Below are positions 22,968-34,073 of a stretch of 64,000 nt of DNA, piece by piece. The notes beneath the pieces were generated by a model, which was not told the DNA's origin, did not search any database, and saw only the letters and a list, made by a program, of their open reading frames with translations. Position 1 is the stretch's first letter. Each line of letters starts with the position of its first letter. Made by a program: the position numbers and the translations under genes. The stretch is from Entomortierella parvispora (lineage: Eukaryota > Mortierellomycota > Mortierellomycetes > Mortierellales > Mortierellaceae). The DNA lies in NCBI GenBank assembly GCA_963573315.1, contig OY752147.1:2542001-2606000 (forward strand), given 5' to 3'.

Positions 22968-25410
22968 TCATTCGTCTTTTTCGTGTAATGTCAACGATTG
23001 TGGCGAGAGTTGGGATCTTGACTGAGGGTCGAAATCATTTGGTGCCGTTGTGGCTTGATTGGATGTGTGCTCTGCATGAGGACTTATCTCAACAATGGTT
23101 GCCGGTTGGGCACCTGGTGCGGCGGTGACAAGAGTTGCGCCATCTTCCTCATGAAACTCTGTCTTTTCTGTGAGGGGTATAAGCACAGCATGGGTGGTTT
23201 CTGGGTTGATAGGCTCTGCATCTAATTCTGAGATGACCTCGGTTCCTGGCGTTTGATATGGTGTATCGAGATTGCCTGATCTCCGTTTTCGACGCCCAAA
23301 GATGCTGTTGCTCGAGAAAAGGCCACCGTTGTTGTGATTGTTGTTCCCAGTTCCTGCGACTGAAATCGATCTTGGCGTCGCAGGCGCTGTGAAAGGAGTG
23401 TTGGGCATCGTGCTTGCTCGAACCATTTGACGGATGGCATCGAATGGGACAGCACGCAAACCCATGGGTCCTAGGTCCAAGTCTTCTGTTTTTTCGTCTA
23501 CAAGTATACTTCGATCGTCATCGTCGTTTGAATGTAGATCGAGTGTGCTCTTGGACCTCCTTACTGTTTCTGCATGGGAAGCATTCCTAGATGTCTGCAG
23601 AAGCACGACGCCGGCGCAAATTACAAAGAATCCGAGGACAACTGTCATGATCGAAGCTGCGCTTGCCGAGAAACCTTGAAACAAGATAACAGAGGCGACC
23701 AAGGTGGAACTGGTGAAAAAGACGTAGTACACAGGTGTGACCATTGCTGTGTTAAACAGGTTCAGAGCCTTGTTCAGGTAGTTAATCTCGGTGACCAGCG
23801 TGCAGATAACGAATACAATTGTCACATAGATGAACCAATGGTTGAACTGCGGTATTCCTGTCGTGATATTGTGAACGATGGCTGCACCCAGACCTTGCGT
23901 AGCGACAACGGAGAGCGACCCGATCAAAGAGCAGACCGTGATATAAACGAGTAGATGTTTCTTGCCGTATTTTGGTGCCACCTTCCAGATAATGCCCAAA
24001 CTAATAACAATCACGAGACACATGTATACAAGGAAACCTAGAAAAGAGGTGGAACCGAACAGTCAGTTTAGATGACAAGTACCTGTGCCTGCAAAATCTC
24101 GGCTTGTCGTTGTCATTGGCAACCGCGAGGAGCACTCAAACGGACGCTCAACCACCTCCCCAAAAAAGCGGAGTAACCTTGCTCAAGAGATATTTACCTG
24201 GCTGTATCACGAAATGCTTGAACTCGTCAATGTCAGTTACCGCGGCCTGGGCTGAAATCAAGAAGAAGTGAACATCACCAGTGGTTAGATATCCAAGCAC
24301 TACTCTGACAACATGTCTCGGCCTAGTCTTGAGTAAGGAAAACATACCTGGGGCATGCAGAACAATGATAATTGCACCCACTATGCACAACGCGCACCCA
24401 ATTTTGCCATGGAGATTCAGTTTTTCCTTGAGAATAAAAGAAGATAGAACCGCACTACAGTCGGCAAAGACGAAGATGCCCGGTTATTGATCTGATAAAG
24501 AGAAGAGAAAGGATCAATCCTTGTGTCTTTTCAGACATCATAATGACATACCAGACCACAACACTAAGAGCTCCCAGCGGGGTAACGATCAGAGCTGGCG
24601 CAAACGAATAGGCCACAAAGTTGCATATCTCACCAATGATCACTAGGAATTCCCGAAAGTAGAGAGAGATAGAGAAAGACTGTGGTTAATGACGCGAGAG
24701 AAGGGGTGTGGCAAAAGGACAAACAGCTGGACGATAACGAACATGAGGGAGGGGTGGCTGGGGAAGCTTGATCTCACATACTCATCACCATGCCTGTCCA
24801 CCACAAAGGAGACCGTAGGTAGGCATGTCCTTCGCCTGCAATGGCACTGCTCCGGAGTAGTCCCTTCTTTTTCAGGACAAATGAAGAGCCGATGAAGATG
24901 CCTATCGCGCAATCGAGGAAGGAGGATCAGTCAGTACAGTCTGTGGTCATAGATGAACCGCCTCGGCGAATTCTCGGATTCCAATCTTCCCAAGAACACA
25001 ATGACAAAATACACAGGCCAAAAATTACACACGCGCGCGCGAACGCTGTCCAACCCCATCAAGAACGACAGGGCAGGGAAAAAGGGGGGAGAAGAAAGAG
25101 GAGAGGAACTGGATCCTCGGACGGGTGAAAGGTTGCGGCAGCGTAAATGGGAGGAGCAGTGCAGTCAAAGATAGAAATTGGTGTACTGTTCAAAAGGCAG
25201 AATAAAGACTTTCACTAGAGACTATGCTCATGCAGCCTGACATTGTCGAATGGAGGTGAATGTCTCCCTGGAGTTGAATGAGGCAGGAGACAATGAGGAA
25301 AGAAAGGCAACCATACCGCTCGAGACTGCAAGGGCCATGCCGATGAATTTGTAGTAGGTTGGAGGCGGCGAGGCGCTGCCTCCAGGGGCAGATGCAGAGG
25401 TGTCAGCCAT
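22968..25410 (-). CDS. NIPA-family (DUF803) magnesium transporter
   Basis: Six exons: 25410-25317, 24901-24782, 24642-24552, 24454-24348, 24251-24198, 24037-22968; 511 residues. Family motifs include [56 protein letters not shown] and [21 protein letters not shown], with nine or so membrane helices. NIPA proteins carry Mg2+ across endosomal or plasma membranes. The tail after the last helix is long (about 210 residues), Ser/Asn/Asp-rich and likely cytosolic. The N-terminus holds a PPTY motif, a possible WW-domain site. The first intron is 415 nt, the longest here. Converges with the methyltransferase-like gene (3' ends 107 bases apart). Confidence 0.92.
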
Positions 25411-26049
25411 CAATGGTGGTACGAGGAGCCTGGACGTGGGGGGGGTATGGGACAAAGAGACTGACTGAGAGAGAGAGAGAGAGAGAGAGAGAGTGAGTGG
25501 GAAGATAGAGAGAGAGTAAGAAGAAGGAGCTGCAGCTGTCGATCGGTTGGGAAGGAACGAAGAAAAGGAGCGGATCAAAGGGAAAGGGAGGCCAAAAATA
25601 AAAGAGAAAGGGTCCTCTCGACAAACACCATCACGACCACCATGACGACCATTCCCTGTACTGCCTGCCCACCTGCCCTTCACGGCAGTGTCTGTCTGTC
25701 TGTGTCTCACTCCTCTGTCTGTTCTTTCCCTGCCTGCTCTTGATGCTCCGTTTGTTCGTTGTGATCATCTCATGTCGTAATGATTTTGTATGCAGTCAGT
25801 TCATGCTCTGTCGCTGACACACAGGCCCGTGCTGAAAGAGAGCGGCAGCTCCCTTCAGCCTGCTTGTGCAACCCAAAGGTTTATCTTACTCCAGCGTTTT
25901 CTCCTCTGTGGTCATCGCACCGCTTTTCTTTTCTTTTTTTTTTTTTGCTCCGCTCGAGGACGGGCACCGCGAAAGCAGTGGTGTCTGACTGACTCTCTTT
26001 TTTAGGTTCCTGTTCCTGCTGCACCATAATCCAATCCGTTCTTTTTTAT
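25411..26049. other. Intergenic region upstream of the NIPA gene
   Basis: About 640 bases with a perfect GA dinucleotide run at 25467-25493 (CT on the NIPA coding strand), probably in the leader, and a poly-T run at 25928-25948. No gene seen. Confidence 0.5.
25467..25493. repeat. (GA)n dinucleotide microsatellite
   Basis: Thirteen or so GA units just upstream of the NIPA start; as CT on the coding strand it fits the pyrimidine-rich leaders seen in this genome. Confidence 0.85.
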
Positions 26050-28771
26050 TTACAGCGCGCTGCTCGCCATCGCCACCAATAGTCCTACAGCAAGTCTCCG
26101 CCACAGCCCCGTGTTCCCACCGCCCAACGGAGACAATGACAGTGGCAGTCCGCCCGCACCGCCCATCAATCGAATCGGACCGTCGAACCCCCCAAAGTGA
26201 ATCTGGTGCACCTGGCTGCTGTTGGTCCCTGTGGACACTGAGGCTGCTGTGGCCCTAGGGGACTGAGCAGACGAACCAATGCCAGTACCACTGCTACCGG
26301 GTGGCCCCAGTGCATTGGCGTCGCTTGTCACCGCCACGCGCACAGGACCGACCTTCTCAACAGCCTTGGCTAGTCGACCCTCGCTCGCCAGCACATCCAC
26401 AGAAGCGTGATCCGAGGGGCCAAAGCAGTTCTGACCCCGCCCAAACCCGATCCTTCCAAAGTCTGCATCCTCTGGCTGAGCATCGTCGTTACCACGCTCA
26501 AAATAGACCACTTTGCCTGCAAAGAGGGTCTCGCCCAGGATCGTGCCTACACTCCCCGGCATCACTGCTCCTCCACTTGCGATTTCGACCTCGATCAAGT
26601 CGGGTGATGTGCTCGAGGCAAACCCTAAGACAGTAAAGGAGGAGCCAGGCCACTTTTAGTCTTTTCATTTGGGAGGAGAGAGAGAACGGCGATGAACGAA
26701 AAGACAATAAAAACTTTGCATACCATGCCACCAAAAGTCCACGTATCCAGGAGGTGCCTGTCCAGCGGGCACGGCCTTGATCCTCAGGAAACTAGATGTG
26801 TATATTGGGATAGAAATCCCAGACATGATCACCTCCACCGCCCTGGCGGCTGTGGCGACTTGAAAGCTTGAGCGTGGTAGCCTCAGAACTGCATTCTTGA
26901 ACCAAAAGTTGCTCACATCTTGTTGTGGGATCAGAGTGGACCACTGCACAATCGGGGACCGGGCCAGGGCTTGGATCAAGAACTGGAGGTTGTAATGGCT
27001 CATAAGGATATTGGTCGTACCGCTGTCGACAATAGTCTTTGGCAAGTTCAGGTTTTGCATACCCTCGACCTTTTCACCCATGACCTTGAATCCATCCAGT
27101 CGGACCTGGTACCAATCCTTCTTCACTAATGGGACAAACTGCATTGGTTCTGCCAGGTGGGCTTTCGAGTAGCCTCCAAGAAACATATTGCCCGATTTTG
27201 TAGTGTTGGCTGTCCGTCCACAGAGCTGCAGTGCAAAACCGTTGGGAATCTTCATCGTAGCCGACAAGGTGTCCAACAGGGTTGGTTTACGATCCACGCT
27301 TAGTGAGCGATATCCAAGTCCCCAAATACCGTGCTGGGCCCCACATTCCTGGCTGAAAAAGCCCGTGTTTTCTGTTATAGCCGCAAATTCCACACTGGTC
27401 TCTTTTTCCATAGTGACCCCAGGGTTCAAGGCCGAGGAAGAAAAGTTGACATGGCCTTTGCTGTCCTTGCTGGGTGTTGTCACTTTGGCCATCTCGAGGG
27501 TCAATAGGTCGGATGTCATCACGCCATTCCAACCAACAGAGTGCGACTTGATCCCGTAGCTGACGCGGATTGTCTGACCATGATCCCGGGAGGCACTTGA
27601 GAGAGGGTAGAGATTCTCAGCAGGAGCCACCGCCAGCACTTTGGTCGGACTCCTGTGCACTGTCTGTGTTCGGATCAATTGTCCTGCCGTTGTAGTCGCA
27701 TCCAAATTGGAAACGGACTTTCTCGATTGCAATCCAGCCAGGTTATTTTTCAATGCTGCGGCCATGGCCTTCAGCGCGTTTTCTCGTGCCATAAAATCAC
27801 CGCCGTTGTCACCATTTTTGTTCAGAAAGGGGGTGTTATGAGAAGGTAAATAGGTAGACGAAGGGATTAGTCGTGAGGCCGGACTCATGTTTGGCGCGAT
27901 AGTGGTGGAGGTAGTGGCCGCGGTGAACTTGGTCGAAAGGGATGCAGATGACGTTGCGACTGGTGAATGAAGACCTTCAATTTTCGGCAGATAAGGACGG
28001 ACAATGTTGGCGCCGGCTATGGTGTTGAAAGAAATGGTACTTTTTGCAGCGCTGGGTATAAGGTATTGTATCGACTCGGGATTGGGGATAGCTGCAGGAC
28101 CTCGTAACAGTTTCAAAGACGCCTGGTCGTTGCTGGGAATACTGAGAGAATCTTTGTCAATTGGGATCTCTTCCTCCTCGTTTGGGCGAAAGCGGTCCTT
28201 TCGTGGAATCACACAGTCGCGACACGCACTGGATGCAACAGCAAAGTGGGCACTTCCAGTGTCAATGATTACATTATACTATTTGTTTCCGGATGACGGG
28301 TAGCGAGCGTAAGAAGTGTTGCCTAGGGAAGGAATATTCCCATTGTTCACCATTGGGCAAGAGCCAGCCAGACACATCTCTTACCTCTGAACCAGCAATA
28401 TGGACTTTGGTGGTGTAATCACAATTTGGATCACCCTCGAGATCAAGCTGAACAACGCCATAGTCATCTGCAGTAACTGTCGCTTTTGCCGATGAAGGGG
28501 TTGCTGTCCCTGAAGTCTCCTTGACAGGAGAGGGAACGGGTGGTGTATTGATTGCCTCTTTTGTAGCTTCATGAGGATGAAGAAAGTTCCCAATTGCGTC
28601 AGTAATTGGACTCCAAAGGGCGGGTGCGGCTGAGCAGACAGGAGAGAGGAAGAAGGGGCTGAATGAAGGACCAAACAGGAGAATCACAATTGAAACAAGA
28701 GTCGTTTGCTGCTGCACAGTCCAGATTTTTGTTGGGCGACAAACATGGCGCAAGCGCAAAGGATGGTCCAT
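26050..28771 (-). CDS. GPI-type aspartic protease (pepsin family A1) with a large insertion
   Basis: Exons 28771-28385, 28278-26724, 26624-26050; 838 residues. Catalytic Asp motifs DTGS (135-138) and DSGT (547-550) are intact, followed by late features typical of A1 (GETLF, FGRIGFG). The flap region (VSYGIKSHSVGWNG) comes about 205 residues later than usual because of a Ser/Thr/Ala-rich insertion with CRDC just before it. The C-terminus is Ser/Gly-rich and ends in a hydrophobic GPI-type tail, as in yapsins. N-terminal hydrophobic stretch (about residues 23-45) acts as signal or anchor; a Met at 28876 is an alternative start. Likely a cell-surface protease. The insertion could be a processed loop, as in yapsins, or a regulatory linker. 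Confidence 0.88.
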
Positions 28772-29324
28772 GGAGTCAAGGCTGAATGGTATGAAGTAAA
28801 GCGTGAGGAGCGCAAAAGGAAGGCGGCAACGGAGCGACTGGCTAGAAGCGGCGATGAATGAGAAAGAGAAGACCATAACGACCGAGTGGTGTTCTTATCA
28901 GCAGACACTTCTCTCTTGACGTGGATCTGCGCATCTGCACGGCATTCAGGAACCGACAGCAACGGCAAAAAGCCATCGACTCGCAGCTGCAACTGCTGCA
29001 ACTGCAGCTAAAACCTCATATTCCATTGTACCACAGATGCACACAATGACAGCAACGGACAGGTTCGAATGATCCTGGCGTCTCCATTGTTTCGTGGGGA
29101 CAGGATAGACAGGGATAGCGCGCGTTTATTATATTTTACAGAAGGAAACAAGAAGAAAGAAAAGAGGTGACGGTGATGGTGATGGGTGATGGTATATAAC
29201 TGATTTTGACAACGAAAAAAGGGAAGAAAATGCTGGGGGACGACAAGACGAGACACGAAAAGAAAATCGAAAAAAAGAACGCGCGGGAGAAGTGAAACTG
29301 GGACAAAGCCGTAAGTGGTTGTCC
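28772..29324. other. Intergenic region between aspartic protease and PHYHIP-like gene
   Basis: About 550 bases; contains the upstream part of the protease gene and the 3' region of the next. TATATAA-like sequence near 29193. No gene seen. Confidence 0.45.
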
Positions 29325-30410
29325 TTACTCTTCTCGAGATTCCTCTTTGTGGGCGCCATTCGAGAGGACCGGGGCAGGCTCGCGCGACTGCATCACTCCG
29401 AGCTGTGTCCGCGCCATTGAGAGACCGTAGGTCAGCTCGACCAACTCGTTATCCATGGGTCCGTTGCCATCCCGAAGACCGGCCGCCAACTGGATCAAAT
29501 CTCGAGCAATGTTCTCGAGGACGCGCGCGTGTCTCTCTCTCTCCTCTTGCTCTGTCATCAAGTTCCTGGTCTTGCGCACCTTTTCATGGAGACGGCTTTC
29601 GACAATCTCTCCCAAATCCGTTGTGGGGATGGTGTCGCACCCAATGAAGAGCTCCATCCAAAGCTTGGCGCTGTTGCTGACCCAGTACTGACCATCGACT
29701 GCTCGGTAGAAAAACGGGTTTGATGCAAGGTCAAGCTCAATCATTCCCTGTTGCACACATTGCTCCTCCAATCGAACATTCCAGCTGGGGACTACAATCA
29801 GTTGGATGTACCAGTCGCCAACAACGCGATAGTGATCCGCAAAATACAGCTTGAATTCTGGGAATAGCTGTCGTTGCATCTGGCCAAACTCGACCTGGAA
29901 ACGTGTCTTGCCATAGGGCGATGTCGCGACCGGACCGCCAGCACCGGCCCCCGTTTCATCCAATTCACTCTCCAGGGGTGAGCCCGTTGCACAGAAAAAG
30001 AGTCCTGAGAGATTGAAGAATGGGTTCACCACAGGAGAATGGTCGTCCTCTCGGACCAGGTTGTACTTTTCTGCAGGGTACGAAAGAAGAAACCGGCTCT
30101 TGGATTGTTCCAGTTGTTTCTCCTGGCGCTGTTGATCGTCCGGATGCCAGTTTCGGTAGATGCGGCGACAGGGTTGGGATGTGGATGGGGAGCAGTACAC
30201 AAGAGCTTCTTGGTAGCGCTTTTGAATCAACGTTTCCAGCATTTTGCAGTAGGCTTCCACAGGTTCGTAAGGAGGAGGGTTGTGTTCAGGAGTTTGTTGG
30301 CAATGTTGCATTTGTGGTTGCTGTTGCTGATTGTGTGGCTGTGGCTGTTGGTGATGGTGGTGACGGTGCTGACTGAGATCCGCAGCGAGAAAAGATTGAA
30401 TGGCACCCAT
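29325..30410 (-). CDS. PHYHIP-like domain protein
   Basis: Single exon, 361 residues, start at the ATG 30410 (the frame opens further up only through a GTG). The N-terminus is His/Gln-rich (poly-Q/H microsatellite) with a PPPY motif. The core, YGKTRFQVEFGQMQRQL then FKLYFADHYRVVGDWYIQLI and SNPFFYRAVDG with SAKLWMELF, looks like the C-terminal domain of animal phytanoyl-CoA hydroxylase-interacting protein (PHYHIP/PHYHIPL). A charged helical tail follows. The domain has no known enzymatic role; in animals it is a protein-binding module. Assignment rests on pattern memory, not a search. Confidence 0.65.
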   Translation of the reverse strand: MGAIQSFLAADLSQHRHHHHQQPQPHNQQQQPQMQHCQQTPEHNPPPYEPVEAYCKMLETLIQKRYQEALVYCSPSTSQPCRRIYRNWHPDDQQRQEKQLEQSKSRFLLSYPAEKYNLVREDDHSPVVNPFFNLSGLFFCATGSPLESELDETGAGAGGPVATSPYGKTRFQVEFGQMQRQLFPEFKLYFADHYRVVGDWYIQLIVVPSWNVRLEEQCVQQGMIELDLASNPFFYRAVDGQYWVSNSAKLWMELFIGCDTIPTTDLGEIVESRLHEKVRKTRNLMTEQEERERHARVLENIARDLIQLAAGLRDGNGPMDNELVELTYGLSMARTQLGVMQSREPAPVLSNGAHKEESREE

Positions 30411-31204
30411 TGGAGCGTCCTTGGAGTGAAAGTCTTGAGGGAGTCTGATTGAAAGGAAAGGGATTGATTGCACAAAAAGAAAAGAGAAAAAAAGTCAGCC
30501 TTTCGAGCGGAGGTTATAAAGAAGAGGCGGACAGGATTGGATGGGATGTGATATGATGTGATGGGTAAATGAAGAGGGAAGGAAACAGTGAGCAGGTGTC
30601 GGGTTTGAGCATTGTCGTAACTCTCTCTCTTCCAGGTCATGAGAGGGATATTAATAACGGGTTGACAGAGCAGATGGAGGACAATGGGCTGGACTAGACA
30701 AGAGGACAGACTGCAAGGGGTGGGGCCGCCAGGTCTTCATTGTTGCCACAGGTTGTTACAAGTGCCAAGTTGGTCGAAAGCGCAATCAAATGGAGCAGGG
30801 AGAAGCCAAAAAGAATAAAGGAGGTGCAGCCATCAAAGAAGAAAGAACCAGAACAGGCGATCAAAGAGAGGGGGAGGGAGGGGAAAGTGGGGCGGAGGAA
30901 GGAGGACTGCATCAAACACTGCAGCCAGTCTGCACCGAGCTGCAAAATAGCTGTGGATGCGGTGTGGGGAAAGCAGGAGACAAGACGCAGACTGGGAGGG
31001 CAAAGGAAGAAGGATAACGGATCGCACCGCTTGTGCAGGTGAAGGTCGAGGAAATGAAGAGGTGGTTGATGCAGGACACCAGAAAACGAAGAGTTGTATT
31101 AAAAGAACGTGTCTTGCACTATCCCCTTTCCTTCCGTTCATTTAACAACTTGGCTCAGGGACAGAGAACGGGGCCATCGGCCCCCGGATTGAAGGGGAAG
31201 CCAA

Positions 31205-31240
31205 GGAACAATAGGAACAATAGGAACAATAGGAACAATA
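31205..31240. repeat. 9-bp tandem repeat, four copies
   Basis: Four perfect copies of GGAACAATA in the gene-poor region. Too short to call a minisatellite of known type. Confidence 0.9.
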
Positions 31241-33914
31241 GGAGCACGCTAAGACACCGACAATCAAAGGGGAGGGGGAAGACGGTGCAGATACGATCAA
31301 CGTGGAAGACAGAGATGTTTGGGCATGCATGGACTCAGGTGTGGCTTCTTTTCACAAACACAAACACACTGTTCTCATGTTGCCACCATTTCAATTGGAA
31401 AGACGGAAGGCTTTGTGTCCCGTCTTTTGTGTCCATGGTCGCTGTTGGCCAGTCCCATGTGCATGTTTATCCATGTCTCCTTCCCGCCCATCGATTCCCA
31501 CTCGTACTTTCTTATTTTCTCTTGCTTTTGCTCTCGCTCTCCATCTCCCTCATAACAGATCCCCTCGATCACTTCTATTCCTCGAGTTTTTGGAATCTTG
31601 ACTGTCTCGTACCTGAGTAGAACCTCAGACGGTAGGTGTAGTGAGGCCGGAATGGTGGATATGACCCTTCTTGACGAAGGTCGGGTAACAATGGGAGAGG
31701 AGAGGGCGGCGGCGGGAGGCGAGGAGCCAGGGAACAAGGGAATGTGTGGTATCCTTTGTTGCGAAGTGGTAAAAAAAGAGCAGGGACCAGTGAAAGAGCG
31801 GGAAAAGGCTGGGAGTGTGATTGCTTGTGATAGTGGCGATGCAGATGATGGGAAGAGTGTACGGGATGAGAGAGAGGAGGAGGAGGAAGAGGAGGTGAGA
31901 ATACAGAGGGAGTAAAGAAAAAGAAAGTGCGAAAAAGAGAATAGGAGAGGAAGAAGAAGAAGAGAGGAAGAGAAGAGAGGGAAGGAAGAAGAGAAGCGTT
32001 TTGTTCTCTTTCTCGGGCAAAAGGATTGTCTTTGATTCTCTGCATGGTTACAGGTGTTGCGCCATCCTATCCTGTCCTCTGGCTGCTCTCTTTGTTTGTG
32101 CATGGATGGCTGGTATCGGTGCATTGCATCGTATCCTCGCCGGCCAATCCTTCCGTCCAACTCCACTTTTTTAATATATGAATCGCCTGTAAAAATGAAC
32201 AGAGGGGTTAAAATGAAATGAAATGGGGTTTACGTCGGTGTTGGTGCTTTGTTTGCTTGTCTGTCCTGTTTGCCTGCAGCGTGTTTTGTTTGTTTGCCAT
32301 CGCTGAGAAAAAAAAAAAAAACGACCGACGAGAGAGCACTGTCAACAAAGCAACTTTGACTTCTTTTGAGCACCCGTTGCCACACCTTGCAGAAAGAGAG
32401 GGAAAGAACAAGGCCACGGAAATGGAAAAGCTGCTTGCCCCATTCTTGTTGGTATTGATTGACCATGTGCATCATGGACATGTTCTGTTAAGGTGCAAGA
32501 CCCGGGATTATCGTGTACGACGCGAAGTACATCAGACCCCGATCCAGCCAGCAACTTCATTATTGTTGCTCTACAGTACATCCTCGACTGTTGCCTCGTT
32601 TGCCTGGTAGTTTGGTACTCTGTCGACAGACTATTATTACCCACTCATCCAGACTTTATCCTGCAGAGAGACCCTGGTGTATCTTGCAATGAGGGAGCGG
32701 GTGGGGCAACACGGCAGTAGAGCGAGAGGGCGCAGTGACAATGGGTCGGGTATCAATTGTGTCGCTGTTCGATGACGCATCGATGGTTCTTCAGAGAATT
32801 CAGGCAATACATCCAAGACAGGACTACTGTGGGCGGGACTAGACTAGACTGCTGTAGCTCATGAGCATGGCCCCAGGTGGCAATTCGACAGAATAGCTTC
32901 ATGTTGTATGGCCTGTTTTCTCTCGTCTTCTACTGGACTGGACGGAGTGAGAAGGCCATGAGCAGACTAAGTTCGTATCGCCGTTCATTTCCCAGTCAAA
33001 TTAAAAGGAAATGGCACGAGAGCCTTGTTCTCTCTTTTCAACAGTTGAGTAACGGAGTTGCCATTGTCCAGGATGGCGATGAATGCCTCCGATACTGCTT
33101 CCTCACTCCAGAAAAAGGTGTAGTCCATGCAAGTACTGTACATGTAGCGATTCTATTCATATCTCTCATCGTCACCATGGATCCAGGGAAGTAAACCAAA
33201 GGCACAAAAAGAGTTCCATTTCAAAACCATCGCCGTGAGCATCGCAGTGATTATTTTTAACGCCTCACCGAAAAACCGCGACACAACAACACCACACAAC
33301 AGGACATTGAAGAACATTCACTACGGGGGTCATCGGTCGACCCTGCACCCGACCAGGCTTTTAGGCACATGGCTACGGGAAGAAGGAGAGGAAGGAAGGA
33401 GCACAAACCATTCATGAAATACTTCGCTTCTTTCTTCTCCAATTAAAGGTAGGTCGATCGATATTCAGTCCCCCTCCAGAGCGCCAAAGAATCCGCTGTT
33501 GAGAGCAGCCCTCTTCGTTTCTCACTGACATTGCAATTGCGAGAGCAGAAAGAGGTTTTTTCCCTTCATTCCGTTCAATCCCCTCACTGGTAATCGTTAA
33601 TTTATCGTACACATCAATGAATTGCCCATTGTCGTTCAGGGGTTATGGGGCAGCCGAGACGTGCCGCTCACTCTGGCTTGAACATGGTTGTTCTAACAAG
33701 AAATTGAAGTATCGCCCTCTTATCTGGTTATCTTGGAGGACTGCTGAGCTCGAGTTCAGCAGGACGGAAAAAAATGTCCATTGTCTTCTGTAAAAACTAT
33801 GAATTAGCGATCCTTGTGTTGCAATCAAGGCTCGTGCGCAACCCTTTGCACTTTCGGCCTGTTGTTGTGTTCTGTCTGACACATGAAAATCGACTGCATG
33901 CTGCATCCGACGAT

Positions 33915-33917
<3 letters not shown>

Positions 33918-33946
<29 letters not shown>
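33918..33946. repeat. Poly(A) tract, 29 bases
   Basis: Uninterrupted A run 130 bases past the 3' end of the Hsp70 gene; either a homopolymer or a trace of a retroposed poly(A) tail. No target-site duplication is obvious. Confidence 0.85.
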
Positions 33947-33948
<2 letters not shown>

Positions 33949-34073
33949 AAAGAAAAAAAGGTATTCTGACCGCCTGCATTGACCTTTCATGTGGCTATTG
34001 CTTCTTTATTGATCCGCTATCCTTTCCATTTGGTGCACAATGTGGAAACACCGCACTATGAGGCACACTGAAC

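Larger units (their letters stand above)
30411..34073. other. 3.6-kb gene-poor region
   Basis: The longest stretch without a supported gene. It holds pyrimidine-rich blocks on the minus strand (31800-32000), which could be a distant leader of the PHYHIP-like gene, a 9-bp tandem repeat at 31205-31240 and a 29-base A tract at 33918-33946. Open frames here lack domain-like sequence or good splice sites. A short gene or non-coding RNA cannot be excluded. Confidence 0.5.

Noticed and set aside
25467-25493. GA repeat as a GAGA-factor site
   Set aside because: No evidence that such a factor acts here; the simpler reading is a pyrimidine-rich leader of the NIPA gene.
31375-32166. Long minus-strand open frame in the gene gap
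   Set aside because: Built mostly from CT-rich low-complexity (poly-Ser/Leu) sequence; the more protein-like end has no good splice partners or domain.
32877-33194. Plus-strand open frame of about 105 codons
   Set aside because: Opens only through a non-ATG codon; no family likeness and no supporting leader.
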